Assembly: GCA_947589405.1 (NCBI GenBank) | Contig: CANQBT010000112.1 | Location: forward strand, 1 to 6,701 | DNA length: 6,701 nucleotides | Direction: 5' to 3' | Origin: an uncultured Clostridia bacterium | GTDB taxonomy: Bacteria > Bacillota > Clostridia > Lachnospirales > CAG-274 | Shown: one piece after another, positions 1 to 5,209 of the stretch | Layout of the letters: every line of letters begins with the position of its first letter | Numbering within the stretch: position 1 is the stretch's first letter | Translations under genes and position numbers: made by a program | Notes under the pieces: model-generated | What the model saw: only the letters and a program-made list of their open reading frames with translations | What the model was told of the DNA's origin: nothing | Databases searched by the model: none

Positions 1-245
1 AAAACTATAGGGAACGTCTAACTAGGCTCCCCTTCGTAAGGTTCAGCACTTTGCCTACGGCAAAGCCGACAGCTCTCCCAAGCCGTCCCTCTCTGAGGGA
101 AGGTGTCAGCGTAAGCTGACGGAAGGGTGCAATACTCAATTGTCGCTGTCGGGCGGATAACTTCTTCCGCTGCAATGGAGCTGTCAGCCCAACCAAGAAT
201 TACAAGTTATGAACGGATTTGTATGGGCTGACTGAGAGGTCGAAC
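1..245. repeat. Palindrome-rich intergenic repeat, no gene
   Basis: This stretch shows a chain of short perfect hairpins: CTTTGCC/GGCAAAG (49-55/59-65), TCCCTC/GAGGGA (86-91/95-100), GTCAGC with a GTAA tetraloop and GCTGAC (105-120), and a longer-spaced pair, GTCAGCCCA/TGGGCTGAC (183-191/224-232). A minus-strand frame is open over 5-196, but its residues simply decode the repeat and it has no recognisable domain. The pattern resembles multicopy intergenic palindromic repeats of clostridial genomes; copy number cannot be judged from one window. Confidence 0.6.
183..243. repeat. Hairpin module, copy 1
   Basis: GTCAGCCCA (183-191) pairs with TGGGCTGAC (224-232) across a 32-base loop, and GGTCGA follows at 238-243. 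A second copy at 407-467 keeps the arms and the exact 55-base distance from first arm to GGTCGA, while the loop sequence differs. Confidence 0.6.
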
Positions 246-310
246 ATGCTTATATAAATAATTTTTTGCTTATGCTAGTATTATCATTTTTGCTTTAGAA
301 CGACCCTTCC

Positions 311-344
311 ACCATTTCAAACAATAGAAATTGTTTGAAATGGT
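311..344. repeat. Perfect 15-bp hairpin
   Basis: ACCATTTCAAACAAT (311-325) and ATTGTTTGAAATGGT (330-344) are exact reverse complements around the tetraloop AGAA. No T-tract follows on the plus strand, so a simple terminator is unlikely. It is part of the foldable MITE-like element. Confidence 0.75.
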
Positions 345-347
345 CCC

Positions 348-380
348 CCTCCCCTCCGACGCCCTGCGGGCTAGGGGAGG
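348..380. repeat. Nested GC-rich hairpin
   Basis: CCTCCCCT (348-355) pairs with AGGGGAGG (373-380), and an inner GCCC/GGGC pair with loop TGC lies at 361-371. It is the GC-rich centre of the MITE-like element and stands out from the AT-rich surroundings. Confidence 0.6.
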
Positions 381-406
381 TTAGAGAGAGGAGGAAAAGG
401 GGAAGT

Positions 407-467
407 GGCAGCCCAATCATTTCGTTGAGTTGAGATTACGCCTGCGTTGGGCTGCCGATAGGGTCGA
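407..467. repeat. Hairpin module, copy 2
   Basis: GGCAGCCCAA (407-416) pairs with TTGGGCTGCC (447-456), then GGTCGA at 462-467. Compared with copy 1 the second base pair changes from T-A (184/231) to G-C (408/455), a compensatory change that keeps the stem. The loop is not conserved. This points to selection on, or common descent of, a folded structure. Confidence 0.6.
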
Positions 468-541
468 TTCTACTAACATAAACAAAAATTTATTAATCAA
501 ATAAAAAATCAGTATGACAGCCCCTTATGCATTGCGTATAT

Positions 542-614
542 GAAAGGTGTGACTGAAATGAAACAGTCTGAAAGGCATATATTATTAATGAAAGCCTTAT
601 TTGGGAATGTTTAA
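542..614 (+). pseudogene. Truncated duplicate of the flavoprotein/macrodomain gene junction
   Basis: Positions 542-600 match 3583-3642 with about six mismatches and one gap. The matched segment contains the last codons and stop of the flavin/ferredoxin gene and the first codons of the macrodomain gene. Here the ATG at 558 reads MKQSERHILLMKALFGNV and then stops at 612-614; the intact gene starts MKQSERRIFLIKRLIE. Similarity is lost just upstream of 542 and ends at about 600, exactly where the convergent hxlR-like gene ends (its stop is 597-599). It is too short to be a working macrodomain, so it is read as a relic of duplication or recombination. AAGGC/GCCTT inside it (572-576/594-598) could form only a weak hairpin. 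Confidence 0.75.
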
Positions 615-935
615 CTGCATATCCTTATAGCTGTTTCCCCATTTTTCCATTGAATCCAGTATGGGCTTCATTGTTTCACCCAGTTCGGAAAGTGCATATT
701 CCACTCTTGGCGGTACTTCGGGGAAAACCGTTCTTGTTATTATACCGTCTTTTTCCATAGAGCGAAGGCTGTCTGTAAGCACCTTTTGGCTTATACCCTC
801 AAGAGAACGTTGAAGCTCATTAAAGCGCCAGGCTCTTTGCCTGAGATTTCTCAATATCAATAATTTCCATTTACTGCCTATAAGCTGTACTGTTATTGCA
901 ACGGGACATTCGGGCATTTCTTCCTTTGTGAGCAT
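597..935 (-). CDS. HxlR-family transcriptional regulator
   Basis: The 112-residue product is a winged helix-turn-helix regulator of the HxlR/DUF24 (MarR-like) family. Visible hallmarks are CPV near the N-terminus with Cys10, IGSKWKLLILRNL (19-31), RFNELQRSLEGISQKVLT (37-54) as the recognition region, the wing DGIITR (63-68), the family motif VPPRVEYALSELG (74-86), and a final helix with KWG (98-100). Length is normal. The start is supported by GGAGGT (942-947, minus strand) six bases before the ATG. In characterised relatives such as YodB and HypR the conserved N-terminal Cys senses electrophiles or disulfide stress; the same role here is inference. The gene is divergent from the peptide operon, so it is the likely regulator of that operon and of itself. 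The family is certain, the ligand unknown. Confidence 0.93.
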   Translation of the reverse strand: MLTKEEMPECPVAITVQLIGSKWKLLILRNLRQRAWRFNELQRSLEGISQKVLTDSLRSMEKDGIITRTVFPEVPPRVEYALSELGETMKPILDSMEKWGNSYKDMQLNIPK

Positions 936-980
936 ATATACACCTCCATATATTACATCATTTTTGAATGTTATATTTAA

Positions 981-1009
981 ATTATAATGTACTCTTTGAC
1001 CTATGTCAA
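981..1009 (-). promoter_or_regulatory. Consensus promoter for the HxlR regulator
   Basis: On the minus strand TTGACA (1009-1004), a 17-base spacer and TATAAT (986-981) make a perfect sigma-A promoter. It lies about 46 bases upstream of the regulator's ATG, with its ribosome site between. Confidence 0.85.
996..1009. promoter_or_regulatory. Candidate operator over the regulator's -35 box
   Basis: TTGAC-CTAT-GTCAA is a perfect 5-bp inverted repeat covering the -35 box of the regulator's promoter and lying upstream of the peptide promoter. A dimeric winged-helix protein bound here would block its own promoter and could affect the divergent one. The role is inferred from position and symmetry only. 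Confidence 0.45.
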
Positions 1010-1051
1010 TAGGGTTACTTTTTTGTTACTGCCTAATAAAAAAGTGCCTAC

Positions 1052-1080
1052 TTGTTCGGCTGAAAAAAATTTCATATTAT
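1052..1080 (+). promoter_or_regulatory. Likely promoter of the peptide/radical SAM operon
   Basis: TTGTTC (1052-1057), 17 bases, then TATTAT (1075-1080). The -10 is good and the -35 weak (3 of 6), as for an activated or derepressed promoter. It sits about 46 bases before the peptide start codon. Confidence 0.5.
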
Positions 1081-1088
1081 ATAGTCAA

Positions 1089-1102
1089 GAGGATATATCC
1101 TC
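1089..1102. promoter_or_regulatory. Perfect 14-bp palindrome in the operon leader
   Basis: GAGGATATATCCTC is fully self-complementary and lies between the predicted -10 box and the AAAGGAGGT ribosome site (1112-1120). Its position suits an operator for the adjacent HxlR regulator or another repressor. As RNA it would form only a small hairpin, so a DNA-binding role is more likely. Inference. Confidence 0.5.
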
Positions 1103-1126
1103 AAATTTTTTAAAGGAGGTAATATT

Positions 1127-1270
1127 ATGGCACTTTCCGATCTGCACAGCTGGAATACCGGCAAGACCGAGCCTTCATCAGCATGTGGCTCTGCCTGCGG
1201 CGCAGGCGATGATAAGCCTGAGCAGAAGCCAACAGCATGTGGTTCTGCCTGTGGCGCAGGGGATAAATAA
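1127..1270 (+). CDS. Cys-repeat (ACGX-type) RiPP precursor peptide
   Basis: This 47-residue gene has a strong AGGAGG site (1114-1119) seven bases before its ATG. The N-terminal third, MALSDLHSWNTGKTEPSS, is Cys-free and suits a leader; the rest holds two identical ACGSACGAGD blocks (19-28 and 37-46) joined by DKPEQKPT. All four Cys (20, 24, 38, 42) are in Ala-Cys-Gly-X units with C-x3-C spacing. There is no signal peptide or membrane segment. A radical SAM/SPASM gene follows, so this is the probable substrate. From memory, this resembles the arrangement called the 'ACGX system' in protein family collections (Cys-rich ACGX repeats beside a SPASM enzyme); I could not check that. The chemistry made (for example Cys thioether crosslinks) and the product's role are unknown. 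A metal-binding or thiol-carrier peptide is an alternative. Confidence 0.85.
   Translation: MALSDLHSWNTGKTEPSSACGSACGAGDDKPEQKPTACGSACGAGDK
1181..1210 (+). repeat. Core repeat 1 of the precursor
   Basis: This encodes the first ACGSACGAGD block. It differs from the second block at three of 30 bases, all silent third positions, so the peptide sequence rather than the DNA is being conserved. Confidence 0.9.
1235..1264 (+). repeat. Core repeat 2 of the precursor
   Basis: This encodes the second, identical ACGSACGAGD block, 54 bases after the first and in the same frame. The block ends just before the final Lys and stop codon. Confidence 0.9.
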
Positions 1271-1274
1271 TTGT

Positions 1275-1336
1275 TATGGGGCTGTGGCGTTGAAGTTTTG
1301 TTTAGCATAATATCGATATTAACGCAACAGCCCATA
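1275..1336 (+). terminator. Stem-loop between precursor and maturase (attenuator or processing site)
   Basis: The arm at 1275-1291 pairs with 1321-1336 over about 15 bp, with one bulged G and one mismatch. The 29-base loop carries a further perfect palindrome overlapping the right arm (1308-1321, TAATATCGATATTA). No T-run follows, so it is not a classical full terminator. It starts five bases after the peptide stop and ends before the AAGGAG site of the next gene. That is where a partial terminator or RNA-stabilising hairpin would let much more precursor than enzyme be made. The regulatory role is inference; the structure is seen. Confidence 0.6.
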
Positions 1337-1361
1337 TATCTGACAATAAGGAGAATTGATA

Positions 1362-2396
1362 ATGAAGGAATATTTTGCTTTTCAATGGCATATTACAGAC
1401 GACTGCGATCAGCGATGTAAACATTGTTATATATTTTCGGAAAACAATAAAAAGAATATAGAGTCAATGACATATGAGCAGATGGAGAATGTCGTAGACA
1501 ACTGTGAGGATTTCTGTCAAGTATATGACAGAGCGCCTTATTTTTACTTAACAGGAGGAGATCCTATACTCAATGCTGATTTTTGGAGGCTTACAAAGCT
1601 GTTGAAAAGCAAAGCGATCCCCTTTACTGTATTAGGCAATCCTTTTCATCTGACAGATGAGGTATGCAAAAGGCTTAAGGCAGATGGCTGTGAAAAATAC
1701 CAGCTTTCATTGGACGGAATGAGAAAGACCCACGATTGGTTCAGAAAGCCCGGCTCCTTTGATATTACCCTTGAAAAGATACCTGTTATTAAAAATGCAG
1801 GGATAAGAGCCGTTATTATGACAACGGTTTCAGGTATGAATATAAAAGAGATACCGAATATTATAGATACTGTTGTTGAACATGGTGCAGATGTATTTGC
1901 ATTTGCCAGATATTGCCCTACAAGCAATGAAAAGGATATAGGCATAAGGGCAGACGAATACAGGGATCTGCTTGAGATATGTGATAAGAAATTCAAGAAA
2001 TACAAGGCGGAAGGCTGTAGAACCTATTTTAATAAAAAGGATCATTTATGGACTCTGTATGAATACGAAACGGGAGAATTTAAGATACCGAATAACGCAG
2101 AGGAGGGTGTTATATACGGTGGCTGCAATTGCGGTAACTGTCATATAACAATACTTCCAAACGGCGATATATACGCTTGCCGCAGGGTACAAAACAGCAA
2201 GGTGTCCAATATATTCGAGGATAGGCTTGCTGATGTATGGGTATGTGAAATGGAAAGCTACAGAAATTACGATAAATTTAAAAAATGCTCAAAGTGTGAG
2301 CTTAAAGCATGGTGTAGAGGTTGTCCTGCCGTAGCAAAGGGCACAACAGGAGATTTTTACGGCCAAGACCCTCAATGCTGGAAGGAGATAGTATAA
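1362..2396 (+). CDS. Radical SAM/SPASM peptide-modifying enzyme
   Basis: The 344-residue protein has the radical SAM cluster motif C-x3-C-x2-C at Cys15, 19 and 22 (TDDCDQRCKHCY), the SAM-binding GGDP at 65-68, and a C-terminal SPASM domain with auxiliary-cluster Cys: 255, 257, 260 and 273 (CNCGNC through the LPNGDIYAC stretch), then CSKCELKAWCRGC (309-321) and Cys339. SPASM enzymes with a Cys-rich peptide gene directly upstream usually install thioether or C-C crosslinks, so the 47-residue peptide is the likely substrate. There is no N-terminal RRE (PqqD-like) domain; the SAM motif begins almost at once, so leader recognition must be built in or supplied elsewhere. ATG 1362 is preferred over TTG 1356 because AAGGAG (1348-1353) is eight bases before it. 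The stop overlaps the next ATG (TAATG). The exact reaction is unknown. Confidence 0.93.
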   Translation: MKEYFAFQWHITDDCDQRCKHCYIFSENNKKNIESMTYEQMENVVDNCEDFCQVYDRAPYFYLTGGDPILNADFWRLTKLLKSKAIPFTVLGNPFHLTDEVCKRLKADGCEKYQLSLDGMRKTHDWFRKPGSFDITLEKIPVIKNAGIRAVIMTTVSGMNIKEIPNIIDTVVEHGADVFAFARYCPTSNEKDIGIRADEYRDLLEICDKKFKKYKAEGCRTYFNKKDHLWTLYEYETGEFKIPNNAEEGVIYGGCNCGNCHITILPNGDIYACRRVQNSKVSNIFEDRLADVWVCEMESYRNYDKFKKCSKCELKAWCRGCPAVAKGTTGDFYGQDPQCWKEIV

Positions 2397-2980
2397 TGGA
2401 ATTATCGGAGCTTATTAAAAACAGACGTTCTGTAAGAAAATATACCGACAGGCAGATCCCAAGAAGGGCTATGGAAATAATCATAGAAGCAGGATTATGC
2501 GCTCCCAATGCAGGAGGCGGTCAGAGAAGTATTATCGTAGGCGTCCGTAACACGGAGCTGACAGAAAAAATAGGCATAATGAATATAGCGGACTTTGACA
2601 GAAGTACTTTGGCAGGCTCTTTTGTATCAAAGGAACAGCCCAGCATTATTGATGCTCCTGCCATGAAAAACGGTTTTTATGGTGCGCCTTCCGTATGTAT
2701 AATTTTTTCTCAAAAGAATTTCTTGTATGGTATTCCCGACGCCTTCTGCTGTGCCGAAAATATGGTGCTTACGGCAACAGAGCTGGGTATATCCTCATGC
2801 ATTGTGGCAAGAGGTGAGGAAACCTTTAAGAGTGAAGAGGGTATTGAAATTCTGAAAAAAATGAATATACCCGATAACTACATTGCACGATGTTTTGTAA
2901 TATTGGGTTACTGTAATGGTGAATATCCTAAGCCTAAGCATATAAAAACCCAAAGAAAAATAATATTGGAGGAATTGTAA
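2396..2980 (+). CDS. Nitroreductase-family FMN oxidoreductase
   Basis: The 194-residue product shows the family's N-terminal FMN-phosphate motif NRRSVRKYTDRQIP (9-22), the helix EAGLCAPNAGGGQ (31-43), the ENMVLTATELGISSC stretch (121-135) that lines the flavin site, and a C-terminal VILGYCNGEYPKPKH (168-182). Length is typical. Members use FMN and reduced pyridine nucleotide or ferredoxin to reduce nitro, quinone, ene or disulfide-like substrates; in some RiPP pathways relatives oxidise residues. Which applies here is not visible. The start at 2396 has AAGGAG (2382-2387) eight bases upstream and overlaps the previous stop, implying translational coupling. It ends overlapping the next ATG, so it is firmly in the operon. 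Confidence 0.9.
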   Translation: MELSELIKNRRSVRKYTDRQIPRRAMEIIIEAGLCAPNAGGGQRSIIVGVRNTELTEKIGIMNIADFDRSTLAGSFVSKEQPSIIDAPAMKNGFYGAPSVCIIFSQKNFLYGIPDAFCCAENMVLTATELGISSCIVARGEETFKSEEGIEILKKMNIPDNYIARCFVILGYCNGEYPKPKHIKTQRKIILEEL

Positions 2981-3597
2981 TGAATGCCGAAACTTGCTTG
3001 AAAAAACTTGAATATGTAGGCGTACTTGCTTTTGCTACAGTTGATAGTGAAGGCGCTCCACAAATAAGAAACATAAGCGCTATACACTATGAGGACAATA
3101 AAATGTATTTCTTTACTGCAAAGGGAAAGAATTTTTGCAGAGAGCTAATGAATGACGGACGTGTTCAGGTGCTTGGATATACCAAATACAAAGAGATGAT
3201 ACGGCTTTCCGCAACAGCTGTGCCTTCTCCCGAAAGTGAACAACAGAAGTGGATAGATAAGATATTTGAGGAATATCCTTACTTATATAATTTATATCCC
3301 GATGACACAAGGCTTTTGGGCGGTATAGTATTTCAGATAACGAAGGCAGAGATAGAATATTTTGATCTTGGAGTTAATCCTATTTTCAGAGGAAGCTATA
3401 CTATAGGAAATACAGAAATAAGATTCAAGGGCTTTGAAATTACAGAAAAATGCATTGCCTGCGGTAAATGTGATAAAAAGTGTCCTCAGCATTGCATTAA
3501 AGTCGGAAAGTGCTATAATATAGAACAGGAGCATTGTCTGCATTGCGGTATATGCTATGACATATGTCCGACTAAGGCTATAGAAAGGCGTGACTGA
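2980..3597 (+). CDS. Flavin split-barrel / 2x[4Fe-4S] ferredoxin fusion
   Basis: The 205-residue protein joins two modules. Residues 1 to about 130 resemble the pyridoxamine-phosphate-oxidase-like FMN split barrel: GVLAFATVDSEGAPQIRNISA (14-34), the strand KMYFFTAKGKNFCREL (41-56), and a late strand GGIVFQITKAEIEYFDL (114-130). Residues 158-196 are a bacterial-type diferredoxin, with CIACGKCDKKCP (Cys158, 161, 164, 168) and CLHCGICYDICP (Cys186, 189, 192, 196). The fusion suggests electrons move between two [4Fe-4S] clusters and a flavin, perhaps serving the radical SAM enzyme or the nitroreductase beside it (inference). GGAGG (2968-2972) precedes the ATG, which overlaps the nitroreductase stop. 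It is a soluble cytoplasmic protein with no signal peptide. Substrate unknown. Confidence 0.88.
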   Translation: MNAETCLKKLEYVGVLAFATVDSEGAPQIRNISAIHYEDNKMYFFTAKGKNFCRELMNDGRVQVLGYTKYKEMIRLSATAVPSPESEQQKWIDKIFEEYPYLYNLYPDDTRLLGGIVFQITKAEIEYFDLGVNPIFRGSYTIGNTEIRFKGFEITEKCIACGKCDKKCPQHCIKVGKCYNIEQEHCLHCGICYDICPTKAIERRD

Positions 3598-3598
3598 A

Positions 3599-4393
3599 AT
3601 GAAGCAGTCTGAAAGGCGTATATTTTTAATAAAAAGGCTTATTGAAGAGCAGTCATACGGCATGGCAATACCTGAAGATGAAGAGAAGCAGCGCCTTCTA
3701 CTTCGTTCTCTTATGAATGTACGTATGCCAAAGCCTATAGATAAGGAATTTCTAAGGATACAGGACGAATACCTGCAGGAAAGACTTGCCGAAAAAGGAA
3801 TTACAAATGCAGATTTTTTAAAGCCCGTACAGGAGGATATTTATATATGGCAGGGGGATATTACCACGCTTAGATGCGATGCTGTTGTAAATGCTGCCAA
3901 CAGTTCCATGACAGGCTGTTATTATCCATGTCATAAATGCATTGACAACTGCATACATACCTTTTCAGGCATACAGCTCAGGCTTGAATGTGCAGAGATA
4001 ATGAAGAGTCAGGGCTTTGATGAGCCTACGGGCAGGGCTAAAATAACAAAAGCCTATAATCTGCCTTGCAAATATGTTCTGCATACTGTAGGTCCCATCA
4101 TTACAGACAGACCTTCGGAAAATGACCGCAGGCTTCTTGTCTCCTGCTACAGCTCTTGTCTTGAGCTGGCGGAAAAGCACAATATAAGAAGCATTGCTTT
4201 CTGCTGCATATCCACAGGTGAATTTCATTTTCCAAATGACATGGCGGCAGAAACGGCAGTCGGTGCGGTAAAAGAATATAAACGCATAAGCAAAAGTAAA
4301 ATAAAGGTGATATTCAATGTTTTCAAGGATAAAGACTATGAAATATACAACAAGCTTCTCGGAGAAGATAAACAGTATAAAAGAAAAGCTTGA
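3599..4393 (+). CDS. Zinc-containing macrodomain protein-ADP-ribose hydrolase
   Basis: The 264-residue product has a helical N-terminal region (1 to about 75) and then a macrodomain: WQGDIT (84-89), VVNAANSSMTGCYYPCHKCIDNCIH (96-120), TGRAKITKAYNLPCKYVLHTVGP (144-166) and ISTGEFHFP (204-212). Cys107, His112 and Cys114 have the spacing (+5, +7) of the zinc site in the Zn-macro class linked to SirTM sirtuins. Those enzymes remove ADP-ribose from proteins modified by the partner sirtuin. ATG 3599 is chosen over GTG 3590: only two bases separate GTG from the AAAGG (3584-3588), whereas the ATG has ten, and the duplicated relic at 558 also retains the ATG. It starts one base after the flavoprotein stop and overlaps the sirtuin gene by 56-77 bases, so the products are likely made together. 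Confidence 0.93.
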   Translation: MKQSERRIFLIKRLIEEQSYGMAIPEDEEKQRLLLRSLMNVRMPKPIDKEFLRIQDEYLQERLAEKGITNADFLKPVQEDIYIWQGDITTLRCDAVVNAANSSMTGCYYPCHKCIDNCIHTFSGIQLRLECAEIMKSQGFDEPTGRAKITKAYNLPCKYVLHTVGPIITDRPSENDRRLLVSCYSSCLELAEKHNIRSIAFCCISTGEFHFPNDMAAETAVGAVKEYKRISKSKIKVIFNVFKDKDYEIYNKLLGEDKQYKRKA

Positions 4394-5201
4394 AAATGCA
4401 GATGCAGTTGTAATAGGCGCAGGAGCAGGACTGTCTGCATCTGCGGGCTTTACATATGAAGGAGAACGCTTTTACGGATATTTTTCCGATTTTGGCAAAA
4501 AATACGGCTTTAAGGATATGTATACAGGGGGATTTTATCCCTATGAAACGTTGGAAGAGTACTGGGCATATTGGAGCAGATATATTTATATAAACAGATA
4601 TATGCCTGCGCCGAAGCCGATATATGATCATTTGTTAAGTCTTATAAAGAATAAGGAGTATTTTGTGATAACGACCAATGTGGATCATTGCTTTCAAAAG
4701 GCGGGCTTTGACAAGGAGCGCCTTTTTTATACTCAGGGAGATTACGGGCTTTTTCAATGTTCCGAACCCTGTTCAAAGCTTACCTATGACAATGAGGAGA
4801 TCATAAAACAAATGGTAAGAGAGCAGAAGGATATGAAAATACCCTCTGAGCTTGTGCCTAAATGTCCTGTATGCGGAAAGCCTATGACAATGAATCTGCG
4901 TGCAGACGACAGCTTTGTTGAGAACGAGGGCTGGCACAGGGCTGAACATAGATATGGAGATTTTTTAAATGAGCATAAGGACAGCAATATACTTTTTATT
5001 GAGCTGGGGGTTGGCTATAACACTCCCGGTATTATAAAGTATCCCTTTTGGCAGATGACAGCCCAATGGGAAAAGGCTTTTTATATATGCATTAACAAGG
5101 GGCAGGCAGGCGTCCCAGACGATATAAGGGAAAAATCTGTTTATATAAATGAGGATATAGGGTATATAGTGAAGGGATTGTTGACAAGCCCATGTAAATG
5201 A
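4338..5201 (+). CDS. Class M sirtuin (SirTM-type protein ADP-ribosyltransferase)
   Basis: The 287-residue protein has the sirtuin NAD-binding loop VVIGAGAGLSASAGF (24-38), ITTNVDHCFQKAG (111-123, with Asn114), YTQGDYG (131-137) and a zinc-ribbon Cys set, 141/145 and 176/179 (CPVCG). Classical deacetylases have a catalytic His in the HG motif; here it is Gln133 in TQGDYG, the mark of class M sirtuins, which ADP-ribosylate rather than deacetylate. Known SirTM proteins modify a lipoylated GcvH-L encoded in the same operon; no such gene is here. Start uncertain: ATG 4338 has AAGGA (4325-4329) eight bases upstream and a 56-base overlap with the macrodomain gene, while ATG 4317 has AAAGGTGAT (4303-4311) and adds seven residues. 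Both overlaps are unusually long. It is the last gene of the operon. Confidence 0.93.
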   Translation: MKYTTSFSEKINSIKEKLENADAVVIGAGAGLSASAGFTYEGERFYGYFSDFGKKYGFKDMYTGGFYPYETLEEYWAYWSRYIYINRYMPAPKPIYDHLLSLIKNKEYFVITTNVDHCFQKAGFDKERLFYTQGDYGLFQCSEPCSKLTYDNEEIIKQMVREQKDMKIPSELVPKCPVCGKPMTMNLRADDSFVENEGWHRAEHRYGDFLNEHKDSNILFIELGVGYNTPGIIKYPFWQMTAQWEKAFYICINKGQAGVPDDIREKSVYINEDIGYIVKGLLTSPCK

Positions 5202-5209
5202 TTTATAAT
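5181..5209 (+). promoter_or_regulatory. Perfect consensus promoter inside the sirtuin 3' end
   Basis: TTGACA (5181-5186), 17 bases, TATAAT (5204-5209). It overlaps the sirtuin stop codon (5199-5201) and lies about 46 bases before the ATG of the M56 gene, so that gene has its own promoter and is probably not an ordinary member of the upstream operon. Confidence 0.85.

Larger units (their letters stand above)
296..472. mobile_element. Putative MITE-like non-coding element (about 177 bp)
   Basis: The element is bounded by imperfect terminal inverted repeats: TAGAACGACCC at 296-306 and, on the opposite strand, TAGAATCGACCC from 472 to 461 (one extra base). Both ends begin with TA, as a TA target duplication would give, but this could be chance. 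The inside is almost entirely foldable: a 15-bp hairpin at 311-344, a nested hairpin at 348-380 and a 10-bp spaced pair at 407-456. No transposase or other coding frame is present, so if mobile it would depend on an enzyme elsewhere. Classification as a MITE is inference. Confidence 0.5.

Noticed and set aside
5..196. Minus-strand open frame of 63 codons
   Set aside because: It translates palindromic repeat DNA, has no domain and no convincing ribosome site; treated as spurious.
311..344. Rho-independent terminator
   Set aside because: A strong stem but no T-tract after it on the plus strand, and no gene in this window ends nearby; it belongs to the foldable element.
1181..1264. CRISPR-like or tandem DNA repeat
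   Set aside because: Only two 30-bp units, in frame inside a gene, with codon-third-position differences; this is a protein-level repeat.
1127..1270. Metallothionein or Cys-rich structural protein
   Set aside because: Four Cys in 47 residues, a Cys-free N-terminal third and a following SPASM gene fit a RiPP precursor better, although metal binding is not excluded.
987..1335. Longer frames across the peptide gene (plus 987-1310, minus 1072-1335)
   Set aside because: Both are shadows in other frames: they cross the promoter or leader and lack ribosome sites, whereas the 1127 frame has an AGGAGG site and silent-only repeat differences.
4338..5201. Ordinary Sir2 deacetylase
   Set aside because: The catalytic His position is Gln in TQGDYG, and the gene is paired with a zinc macrodomain; this is the class M pattern.
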